From: Acholeplasmataceae bacterium
Lineage (GTDB): Bacteria > Bacillota_I > Bacilli_A > Acholeplasmatales > Acholeplasmataceae
Reading direction: 5' to 3'
Length of the DNA: 5,166 nt
Assembly: GCA_016934175.1 (NCBI GenBank)
Contig: JAFGTI010000039.1
Coordinates: 1 to 5,166 of the forward strand
Position 1 is the first letter of the stretch. Every line of letters begins with the position of its first letter. The translations under genes and the position numbers were made by a program. Positions 1 through 5,166 of the stretch are shown one piece after another. Below the pieces are notes generated by a model, which was not told where the DNA came from, did no database searches, and was given only the letters and a program-made list of their open reading frames with translations.

Positions 1-633
1 AACAGGATTTAGAACATGTTCATGAATTTCTTTTTTTAGTGCTTCTTGGGTCCATGATTCATCATGTTGTGTTGATAATACGATTGTATGAATGGATACG
101 GGATAATGATTTTCATCATATTCAACAGTGACTTGGGTTTTACCATCTGGTCTTAAACCCTTGATAATGTTGTGCTTTCTGACATAAGCAAGTCTTTCTG
201 ATAATCGGTGTGCTAAAAAGATAGGTAATGGCATGAGTCCTATTGTTTCGTTATTAGCATAACCAAACATAAAGCCTTGATCCCCAGCACCTTGTTCTTT
301 ATCATGTTTCTCATCTACACCTAAAGCAATATCTGCAGATTGTGGTTTGAGCCTTACATCAACTTTAACATGTTCAGCATTAAACCCGGATCCGTGATCA
401 TCATACCCAATTTTTTTAACAACATCTTTAATGATTTGATCAAAATCAAGTACTGCATTCGTTGTTATTTCCCCAAATAACAAAACGTAATTGGTTGTTA
501 CTGCTGTTTCACATGCTACTCGTGAGTTTGGATCTTGTGTTAAACAAGCATCCAATATTGAATCTGAGATTAAATCAGCAACTTTATCTGGATGTCCCTC
601 AGTTACAGATTCACTACTAAATAATTTTTTCAT
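1..633 (-). CDS. metK: S-adenosylmethionine synthetase (methionine adenosyltransferase), C-terminal part missing
   Basis: MetK makes S-adenosylmethionine from methionine and ATP, releasing phosphate and pyrophosphate; it is a cytoplasmic enzyme, usually a tetramer. The window holds the first 211 residues, about half of the usual 380-400; the frame is still open at the left edge. The N-terminus reads MKKLFSSESVTEGHPDK, the family signature, with His14, Asp16 and Lys17 at the positions of the E. coli active-site residues. Glu55 (LFGEITT) matches the potassium-site glutamate. The ATP/methionine loop GAGDQGFMFGYA spans residues 115-126 with Asp118, and LRPDGKTQVT carries Lys165. The ATG at 633 is preceded by AAAAGGAG with 6 nt spacing, and no residues are expected before it in this family. 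The gene has its own promoter and a SAM-I riboswitch upstream, so it should be repressed by its own product. No broken or odd residue is visible in the part present. Confidence 0.97.
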   Translation of the reverse strand, partial: MKKLFSSESVTEGHPDKVADLISDSILDACLTQDPNSRVACETAVTTNYVLLFGEITTNAVLDFDQIIKDVVKKIGYDDHGSGFNAEHVKVDVRLKPQSADIALGVDEKHDKEQGAGDQGFMFGYANNETIGLMPLPIFLAHRLSERLAYVRKHNIIKGLRPDGKTQVTVEYDENHYPVSIHTIVLSTQHDESWTQEALKKEIHEHVLNPV

Positions 634-651
634 TGCTCTCTCCTTTTGCAT

Positions 652-680
652 AAAAAATACGCTTCCCCAAGGAAAAGCGC
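652..680 (-). terminator. Intrinsic terminator of the metK SAM riboswitch
   Basis: In the RNA, 680-672 pairs with 667-659 as nine base pairs (six Watson-Crick, three G-U) around a CUUG loop at 671-668. Six uridines follow at 657-652, only one base (A658) after the stem. The hairpin lies 18 bases before the metK start codon and just upstream of its Shine-Dalgarno site, so termination here would keep metK from being transcribed. Its 5' arm (676-669) is also the partner of the antiterminator strand, which makes it the OFF state of the riboswitch. Confidence 0.88.
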
Positions 681-699
681 CTAATTTTGGATTTTCCTT
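669..699 (-). promoter_or_regulatory. Antiterminator of the metK riboswitch
   Basis: The RNA strand AAGGAAAA at 699-692 is an exact complement of UUUUCCUU at 676-669, giving eight Watson-Crick pairs, with a possible U700-G668 wobble. Bases 699-697 of the left strand also belong to the 3' side of aptamer helix P1, and 676-669 forms most of the 5' arm of the terminator. The two structures therefore exclude each other. Without SAM this helix should form and let polymerase read into metK; with SAM, P1 holds 702-697 and the terminator folds. This is the usual S-box layout; the switching itself is inferred from the pairings. Confidence 0.82.
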
Positions 700-788
700 A
701 TTGATGGGTTATACCCCTCGTGATAAGCACCTAATTAAATAGGTTGCTGCTACTTCGTTGGTCACTAGCCTCCGTAGCTCTGAATAAG
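697..788 (-). promoter_or_regulatory. SAM-I (S-box) riboswitch aptamer controlling metK
   Basis: The fold can be read directly. P1 is CUUAUU 788-783 with AAUAAG 702-697. P2a is GCUAC 778-774 with GUAGC 753-749, followed by the kink-turn-like GGAGG and ACGAAG segments. P2b is short, GG 770-769 with CC 761-760. P3 is G747-C727, C746-G728, then ACCUA 744-740 with UAGGU 733-729. P4 is GGGU 716-713 with ACCC 709-706. The loop bases GUGA 765-762 pair with UCAC 723-720, the pseudoknot expected between L2 and J3/4; its bases differ from the common CUGG/CCAG pair, yet still pair. The conserved blocks AGAG, AGCAACC and AGGUGCU sit in the right order, as in Bacillus yitJ. It binds SAM, the product of the gene downstream, and should turn metK off when SAM is plentiful. 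Confidence 0.93.
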
Positions 789-798
789 TTAACTTATT
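783..798 (-). repeat. Perfect 16-bp palindrome overlapping riboswitch P1
   Basis: The sequence AATAAGTTAACTTATT is identical to its own reverse complement. As RNA it can fold into a 6-bp stem, AAUAAG 798-793 with CUUAUU 788-783, closed by a UUAA loop. The 3' half is the 5' strand of P1, and the 5' half is an exact copy of the P1 3' strand (702-697). It could therefore compete with P1, or, as DNA, be a site for a dimeric protein. Either role is inferred from sequence alone. Confidence 0.6.
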
Positions 799-817
799 GT
801 TTTTGAATTGCCATTTA

Positions 818-846
818 ATGATACATGAATTCTGACGAATTGTCAA
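818..846 (-). promoter_or_regulatory. Sigma-A/sigma-70-type promoter for metK
   Basis: The -35 hexamer TTGACA at 846-841 is a perfect consensus match. After exactly 17 bases comes TATCAT at 823-818, five of six matches to TATAAT. Transcription would begin near 811, giving a leader of about 178 nt before metK that contains the whole riboswitch. The promoter starts 25 bases after the stop codon of the upstream membrane-protein gene. Confidence 0.85.
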
Positions 847-871
847 TATATCTACTTTAAACAAAAATCAA

Positions 872-2182
872 TTAAAAGTTATTATACATTTCTGAAAACT
901 CATCATGAAACTTTAGAAATCTTTCTTTTAAGTCATAATCGAAATAATTAGCAAGTTCGTTTTGAAATAGTTTCATAACAATCGAGTGCGCCATGGGTCT
1001 TTTGTAAGATTTTGGTCCTCTCATTGTGATATATAAATCTGATAATAAAATAATTTGAGCTTCTATTTCAGGTTGAATAATTAGCATTTCTTTAAGAAAT
1101 TTCTCATTTGCAGTGTCTTCGATATGTGCTCTAGCAATATCTTCACACTTTTGAGCTAGTTGCATCCTTTTAGCAATTTTGGATCCTAATTCGGTTTTTT
1201 CCTTTAACATATCATAGGATTGTTCATCATAAGTGTTCATATCGTTTAATAAAATTTTAATCTCTTGATATTGAAGATGAACCATTGCATAACTATTCAA
1301 TTGTTCAATTTTCACCTGAGGAAGGCCATAACTATTTGCTAATTTTTCACTCATCATCTGCACTTGATAGGCATGTCTCTTATCCATCAATGTATATGAA
1401 CTCGAAAACACAACCGAAAATAAGTCACCAACAATGTGTGAAAAATCTCCTTGAACTTGTCGTCTTTTAATCAATTCTTTTTTACGTTCTTCTTGCATAT
1501 ACTGTCCCATCGAAACAATAGCATACACTACAAAATAAAAAAGAATAAAAAGCAATGTTCTAAGTAAAATATCGCTGAATTCTGGTAAAGCAAGAAAGGC
1601 AGGTAAAAATTCAATAATTGTTTGCCCATTAACGAGGCCATGAAAGTTATAAGTCCAAATCAAATGAATCGCAGTTAACAGTGCTAGTAATGCTTGAAAA
1701 CTACTACTTAATAACCTTTTTTCTTGATATAGTGAGATAACAACAACTGCATAATACATTAAAATATATGCTCCTGTTTCAAAATATTCTTTTTGATATA
1801 ATCTAGCGTAGATTAATACCGATGAAAAGAATATATAAAATGCAGCAACATACATAGCAACCATTTGTTTTGTTTTATCTGCAGGATCCATATTGATTAA
1901 TTTTTTAAGTAGCTTATTGACAACATAAGTTAAGGGAAGAGCAATAACAGTAACTACCCAGTCAGAACCCTGACTTACACTACTTAATGATAGAATCAAT
2001 AAAATAATTGAGTACATAATATTGGATAGAAAGATTATATTTTTAATAACTACATTTCTTCTATACAATACTGCTGTATCATTTGTGATATCAACACCTT
2101 GTTCGAAACCAAAAAACTTAGCAAATATATTCTCGCCAAGAATTTTTATATTCCATATTCTATGTTTTTTGGTTTTAGGCAC
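872..2182 (-). CDS. Six-helix membrane protein with a degenerate HD-GYP-like cytoplasmic domain
   Basis: A 436-residue protein that I do not recognise as a named gene. After a charged N-terminus of about 43 residues there are about six hydrophobic segments, near residues 44-66, 74-94, 106-127, 135-152, 158-177 and 203-227. A basic, charged linker follows (EERKKELIKRRQ, 231-242). The soluble tail (about 250-436) follows the order of an HD-GYP domain: His270 (first helix); YAMVHLQYQEI 298-308, where LLHDIGKI is expected; KTELGSKI 329-336 for HPEIGARI; IARAHIED 349-356 for the HH motif; SDLYITMRGPKSYKRP 381-396 for ADVYDALTSDRPYRK; and FDYDLKERFL 414-423 near the end. The HD aspartate is Leu303, the DxGK lysine and one histidine of HH are gone, and no GYP loop is present. 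Hydrolysis of a cyclic dinucleotide is therefore unlikely; a sensing or scaffold role is inference. The GTG start is forced by a TGA two codons upstream in the same frame; AGGA at 2195-2192 serves as the ribosome site. It lies 16 nt after the pgpA-like gene, so it is probably co-transcribed. Confidence 0.85.
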   Translation of the reverse strand: MPKTKKHRIWNIKILGENIFAKFFGFEQGVDITNDTAVLYRRNVVIKNIIFLSNIMYSIILLILSLSSVSQGSDWVVTVIALPLTYVVNKLLKKLINMDPADKTKQMVAMYVAAFYIFFSSVLIYARLYQKEYFETGAYILMYYAVVVISLYQEKRLLSSSFQALLALLTAIHLIWTYNFHGLVNGQTIIEFLPAFLALPEFSDILLRTLLFILFYFVVYAIVSMGQYMQEERKKELIKRRQVQGDFSHIVGDLFSVVFSSSYTLMDKRHAYQVQMMSEKLANSYGLPQVKIEQLNSYAMVHLQYQEIKILLNDMNTYDEQSYDMLKEKTELGSKIAKRMQLAQKCEDIARAHIEDTANEKFLKEMLIIQPEIEAQIILLSDLYITMRGPKSYKRPMAHSIVMKLFQNELANYFDYDLKERFLKFHDEFSEMYNNF

Positions 2183-2198
2183 TAATCATCATCCTATC

Positions 2199-2768
2199 TT
2201 ATAAGTCAAATATACTAAAACGCTTAACCCCAATATCATCGTGTGCTAGATCCTCATTCATGACCTGGGCAACTCTTGTAGAAGCAGCAGCAGCCAGTGC
2301 ACCAACTATATCATCTAAAAATGTATGACATATGCCATCTTCTTTTCCAGCATCATTCAAACGTTTTACAATGCCATGTTTATTAACATCAATATCACCA
2401 AAATTGGTTTGCCCAATTGTGCCATAAAGACCAGCAACATCTAGTCCCATTGTTTCATCAATACCAAATAGACCTAAGTCTTCATATATGATGTCTTGAA
2501 TAGGTCCTTGAAACATGCCTTCTTCTGCTAAACGATCAATTTCAGCAGCCAACTGAACATGATGAAAAACATCACGAAGTGAAAGTATCTTTTCAACAGA
2601 TTCCATACATATATCTCTGGATATATCATCTGTGTATTTTGATTGTTGTTGAAAAGTAATTTCAGCTATGGATTCAATGCTCACACCTCTTTTTGCCAAG
2701 GTTTTCTTATTAAATTCAAACATTTCTTGTCTGGTGAAAATAATTTTTTTTGCATTTTTATGAGTCAT
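2199..2768 (-). CDS. pgpA: Phosphatidylglycerophosphatase A family protein (YutG-like)
   Basis: This family removes the phosphate from phosphatidylglycerophosphate, giving phosphatidylglycerol, the main anionic lipid and cardiolipin precursor in many Gram-positive bacteria. The 189-residue protein matches the soluble Bacillus YutG type, without membrane segments, rather than the membrane-bound E. coli form. The conserved core begins near residue 20 (KKTLAKRGVSIESIAEI). It includes EDLGLFGIDET at 96-106, the glycine-rich LYGTIGQTNFGDID at 114-127, and the acidic motif HTFLDDIVGALAAAAS at 148-163 with Asp152 and Asp153. About 19 residues precede the core and about 25 follow it, so it is somewhat longer than YutG (about 165). 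The ATG at 2768 overlaps the fmt stop as ATGA, with AAGGG at 2784-2780 (11 nt spacing) as ribosome site; Met16 is a weaker alternative start. The overlap suggests translational coupling to fmt. The family assignment is firm, the exact substrate less so. Confidence 0.87.
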   Translation of the reverse strand: MTHKNAKKIIFTRQEMFEFNKKTLAKRGVSIESIAEITFQQQSKYTDDISRDICMESVEKILSLRDVFHHVQLAAEIDRLAEEGMFQGPIQDIIYEDLGLFGIDETMGLDVAGLYGTIGQTNFGDIDVNKHGIVKRLNDAGKEDGICHTFLDDIVGALAAAASTRVAQVMNEDLAHDDIGVKRFSIFDL

Positions 2769-3700
2769 TTCATTTCATTCCCTTCTATGAAGACATCACC
2801 CTTTTGGATGATAGTTTGTCCATTAAGAAAATCAATAGTTGCCATTTGACGTTTTCCTGGTGTTTGTATTTCTAAAATTTCAACAGTTCCATCTAAAGTT
2901 GAAATAAGTAATTTTTTCTTGTTTTCAATGACAGTTCCGGGTCTTGCCTCACTGTCTATTATATCACTTATTTTTGCACGATAGAATTTGATGAGATTAT
3001 TTTTCAAATATGCATATGCTCCTGGTTCAGGAGATAAACCTCGAATTCTATTAACGATGACTTGTGATGGTTGATTAAAATCAATTTTTTCATCACTTCT
3101 TTTCAATGTATATGCAAAAGAAATTTGTGTTTCATCCTGAGGAAATCTCTTTATTTGATTCGATTCATAATCACGAATAACATCTAAGATCATTTGACTT
3201 CCTAAAAGACTCAATTTATGACTTAGAGTATAATAATTATCCTCTTGATTAATTTTGATTTTCTTTTGCTCAATAATATCTCCACTATCCATCTGATATG
3301 CCATAAACATAATGGTAATTCCCGTTTCTTTGAGTCCATCAAATAGAGCATATTGAATAGGTGCTCCTCCACGGTACTTTGGTAGTAGTGAACCATGAAC
3401 ATTAATTGCCTTAATTGAATCAAGAAGTGCTTTTGGTAACATTTGCCCATAAGCAGCAGTGACAATCAAATCTGGTTTTAAATCAAGAATCATCTGATAT
3501 TCACTACGTAATTTTAAAGGTTGAAAAACAGGTAATTGCAATAGTTTAGCTTTTTGTTTGACCGCTGAAGGTGTTAAAACTTTTTTTCTTCCAACAGGTT
3601 TGTCAGGTTGTGTGACGACCAGAACAACATCATGTTTACTATTTAGTTTTTCTAATATTGGAACAGCAAATAATGGCGTTCCCATAAATACAATCTTCAT
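2765..3700 (-). CDS. fmt: Methionyl-tRNA formyltransferase
   Basis: Fmt transfers a formyl group from 10-formyltetrahydrofolate to methionyl-initiator tRNA, preparing it for bacterial translation initiation in the cytoplasm. The 311-residue length is normal. The N-terminal Rossmann-like domain opens with MKIVFMGTPLFAVPILEKL. The folate and catalytic region reads INVHGSLLPKYRGGAPI (99-115), with Asn100 and His102, and MDSGDII (137-143) supplies Asp138; these match the catalytic Asn/His/Asp triad of the E. coli enzyme. GLSPEPGAY (221-229) marks the start of the C-terminal tRNA-binding OB-fold domain, which runs to the end. The gene starts at the ATG at 3700, 8 nt after the priA stop, with a weak TAGG ribosome site, and ends in TGA overlapping the next start by 4 nt. 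The deformylase gene def, often found beside fmt, is not between priA and fmt here. Confidence 0.97.
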   Translation of the reverse strand: MKIVFMGTPLFAVPILEKLNSKHDVVLVVTQPDKPVGRKKVLTPSAVKQKAKLLQLPVFQPLKLRSEYQMILDLKPDLIVTAAYGQMLPKALLDSIKAINVHGSLLPKYRGGAPIQYALFDGLKETGITIMFMAYQMDSGDIIEQKKIKINQEDNYYTLSHKLSLLGSQMILDVIRDYESNQIKRFPQDETQISFAYTLKRSDEKIDFNQPSQVIVNRIRGLSPEPGAYAYLKNNLIKFYRAKISDIIDSEARPGTVIENKKKLLISTLDGTVEILEIQTPGKRQMATIDFLNGQTIIQKGDVFIEGNEMK

Positions 3701-3708
3701 ATGATTAC

Positions 3709-5166
3709 CTACACTTTATCTAAATTTGGATAATACCTCATCTTAATATCATTCGATTTAAATTGATGCATCAAATCGAAAACCAACGTGTTTATTTGTT
3801 GAGTAGATTTTAATGTCAAAGTGAATCTAAATTGATCTTTTATTCGTTTAATTAATGCTGGCGTTGGACCTAAAACATCACAATTTGTTTCTAATAGTGC
3901 TTTCCTTAAGGCAAACGCTTTTTGATATGTTTTTAAATATTGTTGACCTTCAATTAAAATTTGTGCTGTATTTTTAAATGGACTATAGTTCCCCATTTTT
4001 CTATAGTAGATGGCTTCTCTATAAAAATCATCATACTGTGTTAAAACATTTTTTATCGCATAATGCTCTAAATCATACCCCTGTATAATAGCTTCACCAG
4101 GCATAAATCTACCTGATCTACCAGTTACTTGAGTAAACAGCATGTAGGCTTGTTCACTTGCTTGAAATGATGGAACTTTCAAAGAGAGATCAGCCATGAG
4201 TACACCTACTAATGTCACTTTAGGAAAATCAAGTCCTTTGGCAATCATTTGTGTTCCTAATAAAATATCTGCTTCATGTTGGCTAAATTGATTCCATAAC
4301 ATTTCATGGGTCCCTTTATTTCTTGTTGTATTTGCATCCATTCTTAAAACTCTGGCTTCGGGTAACGCTTCATGAAGTTTCTTCTCTACATATTCTATGC
4401 CAATACCAACTTCTTTTACTGTTTGTTCAGAACATACTTCACATGTTGAAGCAAATGGTTTTTCATATCCACAGTAATGACACTTTAATGTGTTTTTATC
4501 TTTGTAATAAGTCAATGATATATCACAGTGTGGACATGTGGGTACAGCACCACAACTCCTGCACATAACAAATGGTGCAAATCCTTTTCTATTAAATAAA
4601 AGTATAATTTGTTCATTTTTCTTGATTCGTTTTTTCATTCCATCTAAGAGTGCTCTTGAAAAAATAGAAGTATTTTTATTTTTCAATTCTTCCTTCATAT
4701 CAATCATCGTAATTCTTGGCATCGAAATATTGCCATGTCTTTTTGTTAATTCTAAGAGATTAATTTGCTGATTTAAAGCTTGATACATCGTTTCTATGCT
4801 TGGTGTTGCACTACCTAAAATTAATGGAATTTGATGTAAGTTTGCTCTAAATTTTGCAATCTCTTTTGCATCATAGAAAACACCTTCATCCTGGATATAA
4901 GATGCATCTTGTTCTTCATCGATTATGATCAAACCTAATGATTCAACAGGTAAGAATACAGCACTTCTTGTTCCTAAAATAATCTGCACTTTATCTTGTA
5001 ATATGAGCTGATACTGATCATATTTTTCACCTCGAGAAAGTGCACTATGATAGATTGCGACATCATCAAATCTAGATTTCAAACGCTGAGCCATAGGAGC
5101 AATTAATGTGATTTCTGGAACTAGAATGAGTACCTTTTGATGCCTTAAAATCAAGTCATCAATCAA
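3709..5166 (-). CDS. priA: Primosomal protein N' (replication restart helicase PriA), N-terminal part missing
   Basis: PriA recognises stalled or collapsed replication forks and reloads the replicative helicase; it is a superfamily 2, 3'-to-5' DNA helicase. The 485 residues present are roughly the last two thirds of a 730-800 residue protein. The 3'-DNA-binding domain and the Walker A loop lie beyond the right edge. The first codon in the window, TTG, is an internal leucine, not a start. Visible helicase motifs are LILVPEI (13-19), GTRSAVF (65-71), DEEQ (83-86; Walker B), GSATPS (118-123), GTQMIAKG (304-311) and QVTGRSGR (346-353). Eight cysteines in four CxxC pairs (202/205, 211/214, 229/232, 242/245) form the two zinc sites inserted in lobe 2. 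YRKMGNYSPF near 388-397 corresponds to the conserved RRALGYPPF segment before the C-terminal domain. The Walker B motif has Gln where most PriA proteins have His (DEEH). It ends in TAG, 8 nt before fmt, and probably leads the operon. Confidence 0.97.
   Translation of the reverse strand: MIDDLILRHQKVLILVPEITLIAPMAQRLKSRFDDVAIYHSALSRGEKYDQYQLILQDKVQIILGTRSAVFLPVESLGLIIIDEEQDASYIQDEGVFYDAKEIAKFRANLHQIPLILGSATPSIETMYQALNQQINLLELTKRHGNISMPRITMIDMKEELKNKNTSIFSRALLDGMKKRIKKNEQIILLFNRKGFAPFVMCRSCGAVPTCPHCDISLTYYKDKNTLKCHYCGYEKPFASTCEVCSEQTVKEVGIGIEYVEKKLHEALPEARVLRMDANTTRNKGTHEMLWNQFSQHEADILLGTQMIAKGLDFPKVTLVGVLMADLSLKVPSFQASEQAYMLFTQVTGRSGRFMPGEAIIQGYDLEHYAIKNVLTQYDDFYREAIYYRKMGNYSPFKNTAQILIEGQQYLKTYQKAFALRKALLETNCDVLGPTPALIKRIKDQFRFTLTLKSTQQINTLVFDLMHQFKSNDIKMRYYPNLDKV

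Noticed and set aside
491..742. Plus-strand open frame of 83 codons
   Set aside because: It lies antisense to the start of metK and to the riboswitch; the minus strand explains both with strong motifs, and the frame has no ribosome site or recognisable protein.
846..880. Possible terminator after the membrane-protein gene (ACUUU with AAAGU)
   Set aside because: Only five AU-rich pairs with a loop of about 16 bases and no following U tract; too weak to call.
1285..1470. Plus-strand open frame of 61 codons inside the membrane-protein gene
   Set aside because: Antisense shadow of a clear minus-strand gene, with no protein features of its own.
872..2182. PgpH-type (7TM-HD) c-di-AMP phosphodiesterase as an identity for the membrane protein
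   Set aside because: The tail matches the HD-GYP order (SDLYITMRGPKSYKRP block) rather than the PgpH HD domain, lacks the large extracellular domain, and has lost the HD dyad.
2022..2204. Plus-strand open frame with a hydrophobic N-terminus resembling a small membrane peptide
   Set aside because: The hydrophobic look comes from being antisense to the start and first membrane segment of the minus-strand gene; no promoter or ribosome site was seen.
3223..3465. Minus-strand 80-codon frame within fmt
   Set aside because: Out-of-frame shadow of fmt, whose catalytic motifs are intact in the main frame across this stretch.
4323..4771. Two overlapping plus-strand open frames within priA
   Set aside because: Antisense to the zinc-binding and helicase region of priA, which is intact; no independent coding evidence.
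1..5166. CRISPR arrays, insertion sequences, tRNA or rRNA genes, phage or defence genes
   Set aside because: No direct repeats with spacers, no transposase or inverted-repeat ends and no tRNA or rRNA segments were seen; the window is almost fully occupied by housekeeping genes.

Overview
This is an AT-rich, fully minus-strand window carrying four complete or partial housekeeping genes, one unrecognised membrane-protein gene, and a well-defined regulatory leader. The low GC, the AT-rich codon choice, the Shine-Dalgarno sites and a T-box/S-box-style regulatory architecture point to a low-GC Gram-positive lineage: Bacillota, or an Acholeplasma/Izemoplasma-like relative. UGA is used as a stop (fmt ends in TGA inside an ATGA overlap) and every Trp codon I checked is UGG. 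This argues for the standard bacterial code and against the UGA=Trp code of Mycoplasma and Spiroplasma. The species cannot be fixed from this window.

Layout, read in the direction of transcription (right to left). priA enters from the right edge without its start and ends at 3709. fmt (3700-2765) follows after 8 nt. A PgpA/YutG-type phosphatidylglycerophosphatase gene (2768-2199) overlaps fmt by 4 nt. A 436-residue polytopic membrane protein (2182-872, GTG start) follows after 16 nt. The tight spacing and overlap indicate one operon joining replication restart, initiator-tRNA formylation, phospholipid synthesis and an unknown membrane protein. The membrane protein's cytoplasmic tail looks like an HD-GYP phosphodiesterase domain that has lost its HD dyad and GYP loop.

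The 238-nt gap from 871 to 634 holds no gene. It carries a near-consensus sigma-A promoter (TTGACA, 17 nt, TATCAT), then a SAM-I (S-box) riboswitch with P1-P4 and the L2-J3/4 pseudoknot all legible, an antiterminator/terminator switch with a U6 tract, a strong Shine-Dalgarno site, and metK. metK, S-adenosylmethionine synthetase, runs off the left edge. The product of metK (SAM) should therefore terminate transcription of metK: high SAM stabilises P1, frees the terminator and stops synthesis.

The most unusual items are the degenerate HD-GYP membrane protein placed between housekeeping genes and metK, and a perfect 16-bp palindrome whose hairpin duplicates the 3' strand of riboswitch helix P1 and could compete with it. 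There is also no visible terminator between the upstream operon and the metK promoter, so the riboswitch terminator may also act on read-through transcripts.
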